Below are positions 29,579 through 41,658 of a stretch of 64,000 bases of DNA, piece after piece (within the stretch, counting starts at the first letter, position 1; every line of letters begins with the position of its first letter). Both the position numbers and the translations under genes were made by a program. Source of the stretch: Muricea muricata. Lineage: Eukaryota > Cnidaria > Anthozoa > Malacalcyonacea > Plexauridae. The notes under the pieces were generated by a model. It was not told where the DNA came from. It saw only the letters and a program-made list of their open reading frames with translations, and searched no databases. Location: the NCBI GenBank assembly GCA_963855995.1, contig OY979725.1, forward strand, positions 12,752,383 to 12,816,382, written 5' to 3'.

Positions 29579-32500
29579 ATAAATGTCGATGAAATATACA
29601 GCGGAGTTTTTTTTATGTTGGTAAATGTGATTGATATCTTTAAATATATTTGAAATATAAATCGCATCAGTTAAATATATGTGAAATATAAATAGCATGA
29701 CACAATTGTCGAAGGTTTTCTAAAGTCCAGTTTCCATTTGAACGTAACTGTCGCAGTAAAGGCATTCTCGACGATGTGATATAGTATAGATCTACCTTTT
29801 CTTTTGTGTGCTGTATTTAAATTAATATTACAGTAAGTGCAGATAGGCGTGTCACATCGGTCACTTTGATATATTCACGGCATTCACGACAAATGGATAA
29901 ATTAGGCTTAACATTTAGTCAATTTTGAACTATGGGAGACTTTAGTGCAAATGACTCATAAAACAACTAAAATCAAGTATATCTCTCAAATAAAACAAAA
30001 ATTGACTCTCGGGTAGAAAAGTTAGTAAGCTAACGATGCAAAGTTATCGGTAGCCTAGTAACAGAAAAAAAGCAGAGAAAACATTGGTATATTTTTATCA
30101 ATATCGATGTACTAAACAGAACATCGCATCTCGAACTAACGTTGCCGATGTTGGCAGTGCTGTTGATGGTACACGAAAGGTATAGGTTCTTAAACTACTT
30201 GAAACGACGGATAGAGCGAGAGATCCGAGCGAGGATCCTTAAGCGGGAAGTTAATGCTGAGAACTGCAATGGTCATGTATACATCCTGCACGCCTGCTCT
30301 TTATTTGCTGCTGGACTGTTCACACGGAGGTCCTTATAAGGGAAGTCTTCATTGCTATATCAATGCTTCAGCCCCGAACGGCTCTTTTTTAAGCAGCACC
30401 TGCTTGAAAAGAATGGAACTGTTATAGACTCCGTCTCATTCGTGACAATTGCTTTTGAGTTTGATTAATTAAAGAGAACGCTTCCTTTGAAAAAATCCGC
30501 AGATTAGGCGGGAGCATGGAAGCAGCTGTCTAATACAATACTTCAATATTGAATACTTCTATACGGGGCTCAATGGAGCACGGGTCGTCTGGTATATACT
30601 TCCCTACCAGCGCCCTGGTAACAAACATAATTACCGGATAAGGTTCGTCATCGAAGGCAGGGCATTTGCGGTCGACATATTAAATATCTCCAATGTTTGG
30701 GGCATATTTGTGGTTGTAGTCGATGGCCCCAATTGTACAGCGTGGAGACATGTTAAGTTCGAGCACAACTGGTATCACCGAAGTTTTAAATACCCATTAC
30801 CATGACAACAAAAGGAAAATGGCTCGCGTTAGAAAAAAAGCTACACGAAATTGCTTTGGACTTGCCTTGGTCGCGAACGAAGCGTTTTTACGAGGTTTTC
30901 CCGCCTAAAACTGGCCGCGGCCAAATTAAGACGAGGCCCGAACCATGGGCTAAAGTTAGCCGCGGCTTATTTTAGTCGCAAAGAATTTGTGCGTTTATAC
31001 AGACGTTCTCGACTTATTTAAGCCGCGGCTTATTTTCGCTCGTATAAATGGCCCTAATCTCTCTCGAAGATACATGTAAACGAGAGTTGTGACAGAAGAC
31101 ATTTCAGCTTCACATTAAAAAAATAAAAGAATGAATGTTTTCATTTCAATAAAATACATGATTGTGTTAAGAATGTATCAAGTAGAGTCTCTAAGCACGA
31201 TCGCGTGACTGCCAAGTGCCAACTCTCATCAACCCTCATCCCTTTTGACCCAGCCTTGAGTTAAGGATCGAGTCAAGCGAGAATAAGAGTTGATGGGAGT
31301 TGTAGTCTTATCAACTCTAATCAACGTCAGCAATTCCAAACGAGATTTTATTAATAATCTTGTATTTCAATTCCACATCCGTCATCTTAGCTTCACCATG
31401 CATGTAAGAATTCAGCCGGAACTAAAACTCTCACGCAAACTCTCTCTTCTTCTCTCGACAAACGGAGACGACATCAAAAATTAGAAAGCACCTTAAAATA
31501 TCTCCCCAGTGAGTATGAGCTTAAAATTATCGCTCCAACTTTACCAGCTAAGTGAAGCTTCTCCTAAAGAACAAACTAGGCTGACAACATTGTAAACAGA
31601 AAGTCAGTTTGGTCCTTCAAGGGCAAGGTCAATTAACCACATATTACAATAACACCTTTATTGTCTTATTAGACGGCTGACTCCTAGTTTACCAGTCGAC
31701 AAACATGTACAGAAGGTAATTTTGAATCAGATGCCTCAAATGGCTTAATATTACTTTCAGCTATGAGGAACTTATATGTGACCCAGCGTGCTGACGTCAA
31801 TGTACTTAGATTAAAAGATATTACGTACATTTAAATATATACATTCAATGTAATAAACACTGCCATCGTCTCAATCGAAACCAAGCTTTGTACAGGTGAA
31901 TTCAACGTATTGAAGAAAGGAAGATCGTGTAGAACCAGAGCAGGATTTACTGTAGCCAAGCAATGTAAGTATTGCGTTGTTTTTAACGTGAAATGTACAA
32001 AATCTAAAGAGCAATTGTACTGCCGAGCCGGGAGGCTAAAAGGCTTATCGCCGAAGACAATGGTCAGTGAGGTTTTTGTTACTCTAAATCTATCGCAATG
32101 ACTTGAAATTAAGATAGTGCAACTACAAGATGGCAAAATTATATTTTGGTTACGAGATAGACTGGCAAACGATTCAGTAAGCTTTTTAATTCTGAAGGCA
32201 GAAGGCAAAATGTGAACAATTGTCAATACGGCACCGCTGGCAATTTATTCAGAAGTCAGACGAAACAGTCTGAATAGCTGAGTCTTGTCTTGCATGGCTT
32301 AAAAACATCACTAATCCACGCGCGTACTCGTCACGAATTTTCAAAGACAGTCTTTTCAAGAAAGAATCATTGAATATAATGCTTATAACGAGATTTCTTC
32401 ACCTTGTATTCATATATTGTTATTATATCATTTTCAAACGCTGCATGCCTACAGCACGTGTGCTCTTCGCATTTCAGACAGCTCTTTCATGTTTCCACAA

Positions 32501-32929
32501 TTTCGCTTCGCGTTAACACAGGACTGCGTTTTCCGCTCTACAATATACAGTGAATGTCAGTGCACTTGTGACTTGTAGTACGATCCATTTTGACGTATGG
32601 AGACTACTGCTGTGAGGTCATATTTCATCTGTGTTAACTTGATTCGTGCAAAATATGAATCACTTCATGCATGCTTTTACAATACATGCGCGAGAATACG
32701 AATTGTGGTGAACAGTGAATGGCAGGGTGTAAATCGTGCCCGAAAGTCAAGGTGAACTAGTAAACAACAATAATTCTAGGTAAAGCTCCATGTTTGGGTA
32801 ACCAAAGAGGGTGCAAATCTCTTTCAGAGAAGAGTGCATGCACATCTCTTTCAGACTCTGGTTGTAAATTCAGTTTCAGATTGTTGATATGAAATACTGG
32901 TAACACCCAGTTGCGACCTCAAATCTATC
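29579..32929. other. Intergenic region between the two DMRT genes
   Basis: No supported gene. A canonical AATAAA at 29989-29994 could serve DMRT 1. Around 30895-31060 there are repeated gccgcggcttatttt motifs that look like a degraded transposon, and near 31209-31320 inverted forms of caactctcatcaac. The rest shows nothing I can name. Confidence 0.45.
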
Positions 32930-34565
32930 ATGAACGAAAACGATGACAGCAACCCCCCTGATTATGACGATATATCCCCAAATGATCCATTATATCATCG
33001 CATACCCAAATGTGCGCGTTGTCGTACACATGGTACGGTGTCGTGGCTCAAGGGGCATAAACATTTATGCGAATGGCGGGATTGCACGTGCGCAAAATGT
33101 ATGGTGATCACTGAACGACAACGGATCACGGCCGCTAGGGTTGCGCTTCTTAGGCAGCAACGCAAAGGCTATGAAATTACTGATGGAGAAACGGACGAAA
33201 GCAAAGAATGGAGACAGGAGGATTTTGCATCGGAGTCGAGTGCCTTTCAAAGACCTTCCATGGTTTCGGTCGCTACTGAACAGATCTCGGAAAGGTCTAA
33301 CCAAGGTTAGTTCAGATTCACTCAGATTCTTCACTCATTAGTAAAGATATTTTCCCCGAAAGATTACCGCCTAATGAGCCTTTCTCCATGCTATGCCACG
33401 TTTATCGATTATTTTTTATCAAAAGAAAAAAGATAATTTTTTTTCGCTTGCACACAATTGTTTGACCGTTTTTAATCGTGCGCGATTATTTAGACAATGA
33501 CACAATGCCCAACCCTGAAGGTCCATGCAGGCACAATATATAATATATACCTGCAACAGTTCCTCATCAATATAGCTGTTCTGTCCATTAGTTTTTCGCA
33601 TGTTCCATGTTTTGATACTAAAAAAATAGTAAATTCAATAATAGTACTCTTAAACACTAGCTACTGGCAACTGTATGAAATTGACATGCTGTTCACTCGA
33701 AATCGCATATTAGAACATGTTTTGTCTCTGAATAAACGCGGCAATATTATTTTCTATTATAATGGTATTGTTTGCCATAACTCCATTGATCTAACATTCG
33801 ACAGGTAGCCTAACCTCGCCAATAGAACAACCCAGTTCTTCAGACGATGTCAAAGGAACACATCAATCCCAGTCACCTGAGGACAAAGATAGTAATCCAA
33901 AAATCAAAGTGGAGTCGACCGACGATCAAGCGGCGTATCCCGAACACCCACCGAGATCAACTTCGCCACCTCAACGGATAACAGCCCGAAAACGACCACA
34001 CAGTGTCGACTCGCCGTTTTTCTCCCAGGTGACGGGTCGGTGGGGGAGAGATTCTCTGCTGAAGCGAGTTAAGCCTGATCCCCTCGAGGTAATGTGCAAA
34101 GCGTTTCCCGGCCACGGTCGAGATGTACTTGAAAGAATCCTTCAGGGGTGTGGGGGGAATGTGGTGCAAGCTATTGAGTGCATCTTAGAGAACGAGGGAC
34201 CAGCACCCTTACATGCCCCCATACCCATCATGCCAACCCCCGTCCCCCCACCGCCCGTCATCTATTCAGGATATTCACCTCAGAATAGAATTCTACGAAA
34301 TGCTGAGAGTTTGCCGATGGACGATAGGATGGCAGTGCAGTATCACCGCTACCCACACACATCGCGGGCGAGGGACGAGCCGGCACAAGCTCTGATGCCT
34401 TACGCGCGCACACCGACCTACAAACACATTGCAAGTGATAACAAGCCTGAAGAAAACGGGTCGAAGTCGAAATACGACGTGAAAAAAGTCTATTGCACAA
34501 ACTGTGGACATAAATTTCAAGAAAACGACAACTTTTGTGGAAACTGTGGACAGAGAATAACATAG
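32930..34565 (+). CDS. DMRT-family transcription factor 2: DM domain, DMA motif, C-terminal zinc ribbon, 378 aa
   Basis: Two exons, 32930-33305 and 33805-34565, phase-1 intron of 499 bp (CAA G|gttagt ... gacag|GT). Total 1137 nt in frame. The DM domain spans residues about 26-78: [31 protein letters not shown], then [18 protein letters not shown]. Residues about 215-254 hold a DMA (CUE-like) motif with [20 protein letters not shown] and [14 protein letters not shown], the mark of the DMRT3/DMRTA (4/5) class. The last residues (about 355-377) form C-x2-C-x10-C-x2-C ([20 protein letters not shown]), a zinc-ribbon fold candidate I do not recall as standard for DMRT proteins. The linker is proline-rich. 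Shares strand, exon layout and intron phase with DMRT 1, 3.8 kb upstream. A possible AATAAA lies at 35402-35407. Confidence 0.9.
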
Positions 34566-35685
34566 TAAATACGACAATTTGCAATTCGCGTTTTTGGCTG
34601 TGTAAACTGTGTGTAGTGCAGACTAGGAGACAAGCTAGGGGTAATTGTGTGCAAACATGAAGTATAACGGAAATTTTGACTAGAGATGAAGTGAAGAGCA
34701 ATTGTTCTTCCAACTACCAAAAAGATAAGCTTTTGGAACAGGAGTATATTTTCCTAGATAAAGACAAATGGCTGGGTTAGACATTGAGAAATTTTAATGA
34801 ATTTAGGACCGGAAGAGTTCCTGCCGCACAACAAATAATGACTTAGCATAGTATTGTATTTTAAGTTGTCTTGTTGTTTTTGTCTCAAATTACTTATCAT
34901 AAGTATTAACACAATAGGTAACTGTATAGTCTGATGCACTCGTATAATTTCCTTGAACGCAAGTTAGTGGAAATAATAATTTCCTGGGGTCGGTTGTGGT
35001 GCATAGAGCTATCAACTTCCGCAGAAAGGGATAAAAAGCAACCAGGAGTATTGAACTCATATAACGTAAAAGTGATCTTAACTCGAAAATGCTGAAATTT
35101 AATGTAGATTTTACCAGTTACCAAACATGTTTAGAAAGTTTGAAAAAATCACTATCCGGTGGATACATAGCGCTATTCACCCTTCGTAAAAACGACCCCT
35201 GGAACGCGAAACGAGTTGAAGGATTAAACTTTCAATCAATCCACCGTCAAAGAAAACACCTTTTCTTAGGTTAATTACACAAACATATACACGCCAAGCG
35301 CTCTTATTTGCCCTATGAATTCATGGCTCTTAAATCCTTGTTTCTATTGTCCTCCCTATGAAGAACGGGTCATCTTTTAATTACTCGAGAAACTATAGAT
35401 GAATAAATGCGTGATCGTCTTCTCGAAGCTTCTTGAGCACGTAAGAAGTACCATGTGTCTGAACAGAGTACAGTCAAATCCCGTCTTGCAAACACCCCAC
35501 TAATAAGGACATGATCATTATCAATCCCCGGCAGAGCCAGCAAACCCTATTGGCTCTCAGTCTCACTATCACGGACTCTCGCTATTACGGCATTGTGGAC
35601 TCTTTGGCTACGTGTGCAAACGGTGCCGTTTTCGAGCGTTTTCATTCCGAAAAATTTCGAAATGCTCTCGACGTGTTGACATACT
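34566..35685. other. No gene seen after DMRT 2
   Basis: Likely 3' UTR at the start, then non-coding sequence. At 35471 cagtcaaatcccgtctt resembles the ends of pogo/Tigger-type DNA transposons, but a partner end is not clear. Confidence 0.4.
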
Positions 35686-36087
35686 TTAAGGTGGCTCGAT
35701 AGTCAGAATTCATTAGAAATTTTATGTCTCTACGATTAAATGTTTTGTCGTGAATGCTTGAGCTTCATTTTAGTTCATTGCACAGCTCTATAGCACTGTT
35801 TGCTGTATTTAAAAAAGAATTTCTTAAAAGTTTGCCTGAACATAGAAATCACGTTTCTTGTTGGAACTCGTTTCTAATTATAAGTTCATTTGCACAAACT
35901 CCACACCTTACCTATGACAACAATATCTCTGGACATACGAACGGTAGGAGTATAAAACTTTTCCAATTATGAAGACAACCAGCAGAGCTATGCAATGAAC
36001 TAAACTAAGCTTTACACGTGCACTGTAAAAGATTCTATAGCGAAAGAAGTATTATGTGCTATGAGCTAGACTATCGAGCCACCTTAA
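35686..36087. mobile_element. TTAA-flanked MITE (piggyBac-like target)
   Basis: 19-bp ends 35686-35704 (ttaaggtggctcgatagtc) and 36069-36087 are perfect inverted copies. They include TTAA at both outer edges, the target duplication expected of piggyBac-type elements. Inner inverted pairs (ttagttcattgca / tgcaatgaactaa) extend the symmetry. No transposase; ORF-like stretches inside are not genes. Confidence 0.8.
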
Positions 36088-36442
36088 TGAAAACCAGCAC
36101 AAACCCCATCTAAGGATAAAAACTACAAACTCCATGCAATGAGAATTTTTACAGTTCATATCGTTTTCATTTTGATTTTTGTGAAAACGCTCGGACACGA
36201 CCTCGTGGGTACATAGTCTTTATGCCCTCGACAAAAACATTTATTGTGTTTTATAATAACGTTATAACGGACACCTTGGAAGTATTTTGTCTCTGAAAGC
36301 AACATGAAGATTTTTTCCACAATGACATATTTTTACTATATTGTTTCTGTTTATAAGCGGAAGTGCGAGTCACACAAATCTCCACTGGAAGTTAGAAATC
36401 CTCGATTTCAAGACAAAAAGCACTACGTACCCTTTTATAATG

Positions 36443-37263
36443 ACATTCTACGCCCTAAAATAGGAAGTTTTTCGCATCCCACTACTGTAGACTGTCACTT
36501 TTACGGACACTAAACGATCGCACCCTAGCTGAGTGTCCGCTAGACTGTAACTCTGTCATTATGTGTGTGCATGGGTTCATTTCCTCTCCCCTCAAAAAAA
36601 AAGACACCCCGGTGAAAACGAGTGCCCAAGAGCAATATAATTCCGCCGAAATATTTTGATCGGAATTTTGAAATCTCGTGACCGAAGAGTATTCCTGAGA
36701 CACTCATTCCCCGAACCGCTCCCGGAGAATGAGGAGTTGTTTGCGGGAAAGATTAGGCTGTTTGCTTATTCAATCAGTCCATGTTTATTTCAACTTAATG
36801 AATGCCTTTGTATTAAAACTTATATATAGCCACTGTATATATATTTGAAGCAATTTTTTGCTTGCGAACGATGAATGGATGGGTTAGGTAGCATGTTTTT
36901 TCACACACTTTCTCCCCAGGTCATTCCCTTCGCTGTTTGGTTGTTGATTATTTGGGTTATCTTCCTAATAACATTCTACGCCCTAAAATAGGAAGTTTTT
37001 CGCATCCCGCTACTGCAGACTTTCACTTTTACGGACACTAATCGATCGCACCCTAGCTGAATGCCCGCTGGACTGTAACTCTGCAATTATGTGTGTGGGT
37101 TCATTTCCTCTCTCTCCTCAAAAAAAAGACACCCCGGTGAAAAGAGTGCCCAAGAGCAATATAATTCCCCCGAAATATTTTAATCGGAATTTTAAAATCT
37201 CGTGACCGAAGAGTATTCCTGAGACACGCATTCCTCGAACCGCTCCCGGAGAATGAGGAGTTG
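36443..37263. repeat. Duplicated ~295-bp repeat flanking a 230-bp dispersed unit
   Basis: 36443-36740 and 36971-37263 are direct copies (start cattctacgccctaaaatag, end gagaatgaggagttg) with scattered substitutions. The 230 bp between them (36741-36970) recurs at about 40098-40305. The arrangement of long direct repeats around a short non-coding core recalls terminal-repeat miniature elements, but the ends lack TG...CA, so it is listed only as a repeat. Confidence 0.7.
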
Positions 37264-39453
37264 AAATTGAGCTGATGAATGAATGAAAACTATGCGGAAG
37301 AACAGAAGTTCTTCCAAGAAAACTTCTTCCAAGAAAAAGGAAAATTTCTGTTGAAAACTAACCAGAGGCCTAGTTTCCTGTGCTATTTTATCAAAGATCG
37401 CCACTTTCAGCGCATCATTTGGAGCATCATCGCGCTGAGGAAAGATTCAGTTCATGCAGAGATATTTTTCTTTTGGTAAAAAGTGTTATGTGGATGGATC
37501 TTTACTGCAGTACAATGTAAGGTGCGATTATTTCTTTGTATGCCTATTTTGTAACTTAATCACAGCAGGTCCTGCTGCAATTGAAATACATTGAGTTTTA
37601 TCAATTAAATAATCGACTACAACAAGGAAAACCTATTTTCATCATGTTTATATGAAGTATTTGTAACTTACGCACAATAAATATACATTGTATACGGGTT
37701 CGCTATTTAATCATACCACTAACAATATCTAATCCGTAACTATATTTATCATCACATGGAAGAATTCGTCAATCGAAGTTCTAGCTCTGTCTCACACCCG
37801 GGCCCGGGGTAGTGCAAAAATTGTATGTTTTATTGAAGCATTTCTATATTCTTGATCCCCCAATCCTGGTCTCAGCAACGCTTTCACCAGATTTTACCCT
37901 AACGAGTCACTTAAAGGTACCGTTTAACAAAGAAAACTTTTAAAAGCGGAAGCAAAACAAGGTTAAAAGGCTTCAATGGTAAAAGCAATACCATGATGTA
38001 TCTGTTTACGTTTAAGGCAACATTGAGTAGAGAAGGCGAAGCGTAAATATTTTTTAGCTGATATTAATGCATCAAAATTAGTCCGCCTCTCAATCCGTTC
38101 CGGCAAAAACCGAATCATTGAAAATGTGCCTTCATTTCGGAAATGGATTTCAATGTAGCTGCTTTCCTCGTTTTCACTTCACTGCAACTATTGAAATGCT
38201 GTTAGACGCGAATATCAAATAGCTGCACATAATGCGAAACAAAAACAATGCATTAAAAATAGATAATTGCGTACATGAACTCGGTGCATTCCCTATCTTA
38301 AGAGCATGAAAAACAGGAAGAAATGACTAACATTATGAAACAACATGGTGCTAGGCCGCAAGACAATAGCTGGGTAAATCTTAAAATGATGACGATAAAC
38401 AAGCTAAGTTTATAGATGAAATCTTTTGCAGCATTATATGCATTCACACTTCTATTTCTAACGTTTTCACAATCATGCTAGGTTATTCCGCAACTAAGAA
38501 AATCAGATATTGAAATAGTGTGTTGTTTAGGTTTGGTATATATTTGTATATTTTACAGCGTGACGTCAGCAAATGGTCACGTGGTAGATCACGTGCTTGG
38601 TCATGCAATCTTAACCGAAAGGCCAACTACAGATAGCAGTCCAATATGTCCCTCTATTTGTATTGCAGTTTACTGGCCAGATTTATGGCGAAACACCCAG
38701 TTTTAGTATTTGCAACATGCGTAAGGAAAAATCTTTAAAGTTTTGACCCTTGAGTGACCCTTATGTTTATTTTATAAGCCTAAGTCATGCGCCAGTCATC
38801 AGATAATAGCTACAGGTTAAGTACTAAAAGTGCAAGGTTAAAAAATGCACAAACAACTTAAAATGTTGAATTCATGCAAAACGCGGAAAATTTGGCGTAG
38901 AAGAAAGCCAGACTAAATCTTTTGCGAAGGTTATAAGTTTATTACAGCATTCAAGGCAACCATGCTCATAGACTTACTGAATTTAAGATCTACTGATACA
39001 TGATCATAAGATGAATATTGAATTTAAAAGGTTGTGTGAAAAATACTGACCCGCCTGTGAGAACAACGTGATGAATAGGGATTGCAGAGTCTCACATTGT
39101 TTGCAAATTATAAACAACGTTTATAGCGCAAAAGACAGGATGCAGTTAGAGTCTCAGACTATTTTTGCCACAGAAATAACTGGTAATTGAGGAAATAGCA
39201 TTGGTACATGCGGGTGAACGATCAGTTCGCTGATACTTTTGACAAAGTCTGACAGGTTTAGCAAGGTGTAGCTCGAAAACAACGGACACCAGATATACCG
39301 CAGTACAGAGCCGCACTTGAAAAAGCTTTGCGTACACAGAGTAAAACTGTAAGAATGAAACCGGCGTGGGTGTGTATTGGAGTGGTTGTTGCTCACTTTG
39401 TTTGCATGGATTCCCTTTGAAGTGCTCGATTAGATTAACTCGGAAAATATAAC
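37264..39453. other. No gene seen, 37.3-39.4 kb
   Basis: Short frames only, none with a recognisable domain. No tRNA, hairpin or tandem repeat of note detected by eye. Confidence 0.4.
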
Positions 39454-39501
39454 ATTAGATTCATATTAATCTGACACTGCAGAGAACAACGAAAAATTCG
39501 T

Positions 39502-39573
39502 TGTCTCGAGCGGGATTCGAACTCGCATCTTCGGGTTACTAGACCGCCGCTCTACCAATTGAGCTATCGAGCC
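39502..39573 (-). pseudogene. Degenerate tRNA-Thr(AGT)-like sequence
   Basis: Read on the minus strand it folds as a cloverleaf: acceptor ggctcga/tcgagac (one mismatch), D arm gctc...gagc, loop ctagtaa with anticodon AGT, T arm gcgag-ttcgaat-cccgc (one mismatch). The anticodon stem has two mismatches. A functional tRNA is unlikely; tRNA pseudogene or SINE head is more likely. Enclosed by 15-bp inverted repeats at 39454-39468 and 39633-39647. Confidence 0.6.
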
Positions 39574-39654
39574 AACTGGGATTGGTAGCGAGTCTTATCC
39601 AATTTAAGTGCACGAAATGTTTTCGTGACGACTAATATGAATCTAATACGAATA

Positions 39655-39712
39655 AATAATAATCTAATATTATAATAATCTAATATTATAATAATCTAAT
39701 ATTAATATGAAT
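39655..39712. repeat. AT-rich short tandem repeat
   Basis: About three copies of a 16-bp unit (taatctaatattataa) directly beside the tRNA-like element, possibly its tail. Confidence 0.7.
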
Positions 39713-40097
39713 CTAGTTTTTCATATCTCTGAGGATGGTTCTGAAATATAACATTGTCAGAAGAATTTTCGCAGTCGCATTAATGAAGACGCATTGTGAA
39801 AGTGAATTGAACATTTATTATGTCAAAGCGTCTTCTTCTACAGCAGTACTTTCTTTTCGAGCAATTATCAATATTTGTTTTATTAATCTACCTCGCCACG
39901 CGTCATCTAAGCCTCGTCGGATTCGAGAAGGGTTCGAGAAGTTTTCCGACTAAATCCACGCTGTCAACATTTCCTGCGGTAGGAAAGCAGCATTCCTGAA
40001 GATAACCCACGACCTATGTTTCGCTTCACTACACTACCTTCTGGTGCCCAGCGCGCGCAAAAAAAGCCCATGCGGGGGAGAGTGAGTAGCTGTTTGT

Positions 40098-40305
40098 TCA
40101 ATTTAATCAGTCCATGTTTATTGCAACAATATGAATGTCTCTTGTATAAAACCTCATACATAGCCACTGTAAATATATCTGAAGCAATTTTTTGCTTGCG
40201 AACGATGAATGGATGGATTAGGTAGGATGTTTTTTCACACACTTTCTCTCCAGGTCCTTCCCTTCGTTGTTTGGTTGTTGATTATTTGGGTTATTTTTCC
40301 AATAC
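40098..40305. repeat. Second copy of the 230-bp dispersed unit
   Basis: Matches 36763-36970, sharing gaagcaattttttgcttgcg, gatgaatggatgg and the tail tgtttggttgttgattattt. No coding frame. Confidence 0.75.
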
Positions 40306-41521
40306 AATAATTTGACGTCATATTTGACGTAATTTACAAGGTCAACGAGAACAATCTTCACACCGGCGTACCTGGTTCAAAGCTTCTTTACCGCAAACCA
40401 AACAATTTGTCGACTGAGAAATGCTTCATGCTTGCATTGGTTGCGGGGGCAACAGTGATCAAGATCTCGCCCGCGCATTATAAGCTCTACAAAATAAATG
40501 CAAAGCAGATGCGGGAGACGACCCATGACTTCACTAATGAATACATTTAATTCTTTTTAAGAGATGATGCTCCTCACACTCCGTGAAACGACTAAACAGA
40601 TTTCGATGTTTCTAGCGAAGGTCCTTCGTTGTGAACTAATCAACTGCCTACATCCTCACGAACTGTCTTCGCTCGAGACGTCGAATTCTGTTTATCGTTC
40701 AACTGAAGAACCTAAACCCTTCGTGTACTTTAGACTGCGCTACCTACGCTGTTAGCTACTTCTCGACTCAATTGTTGACACTAAAATGGCACAGGCATAC
40801 TTTACAGTCATACTCGGAACGACGCAACGCATTCTGCCACATTTTGTTAAACTTATTTTAAGTCTATTACGCAAGGTCAGCTGCCGCAACTTGGCTCGGC
40901 AAGAGAATACGTATAGCTACAAAGTCTTGAGACGTGCATATTCGCCTACACAATAGCTCGTACAAATCTCGTGAGTGATGAAATTGTTCATGATTGGCAG
41001 CGGGTCACCAGATCAATACAAACTATGGAGATTAATCTAATATTTTAGTCTGACGTCAAGAGGCGGTGTTATATCTTACTCCCTCGCATTTCGCGACAAG
41101 GAGATTTTCCTTATGCATACCTTTGTCAGCATTTCAATTTCACCGGTTTAAATTAGCAAAGTGAGTGGATTTTGTTTGCCTTCTCATGCGTACAATAACT
41201 ACATTGGGTTATGTTGATACTAGGTTGAGGGCAAACCGATTAAAATTATGATTGTGTATAGCACTTCATTAAATGTTGGATAATTTGTAAAGGATAAATA
41301 CGTCTTTAATCTCGAGCAGGAATCATACACATGTTTCCCGAAGAGTTGAGAAAAATTCCATTCAACTCTGGATCGTCCTTCTAGAATCTGAGCAAAAGAG
41401 GCAGCAGACAAAAGCAGGTGTAACTTGATGCTTGTTGTTTAATTGAAACCACGCAGTTTAAAACACTATTTACCACGCTGCAGTAGACGGAAGGTTTTAA
41501 CAGTTTTAGGAATCTTAAAAT
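40306..41521. other. No gene seen, 40.3-41.5 kb
   Basis: Two tgacgtca-like pieces occur near 40313-40330, otherwise nothing identifiable. Open frames are short and lack splice context. Confidence 0.35.
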
Positions 41522-41658
41522 CCTAGCCAGCTGGTAACATTCCTTGTGAAAGCCGGAAGGAAACCATAGTACCCGGAGAAAACCCACGACTAATTTTCAA
41601 GAGTGGAATCCGTGATCTTAGACGTGAAAAGTCCTTTCCCTAGGTATTGCGCCACAGA
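41522..41658 (-). mobile_element. SINE-like element with tRNA-type head
   Basis: On the minus strand tgtggcgcaatacctaggga (A-box region) and an altered B-box region are followed by gtcgtgggttttctccgggt and tggtttccttcc. That body is typical of widespread invertebrate SINEs. The left end is approximate. Confidence 0.5.

Noticed and set aside
33909-33911. Possible start of a separate protein at 33909
   Set aside because: The codon is GTG inside DMRT 2 exon 2, which is in frame with the DM exon from 33805.
36443-37263. LTR retrotransposon
   Set aside because: Direct repeats lack TG...CA ends, and no reverse transcriptase or primer-binding site is seen.
39502-39573. Functional tRNA-Thr
   Set aside because: Two mismatches in the anticodon stem and one each in the acceptor and T stems.
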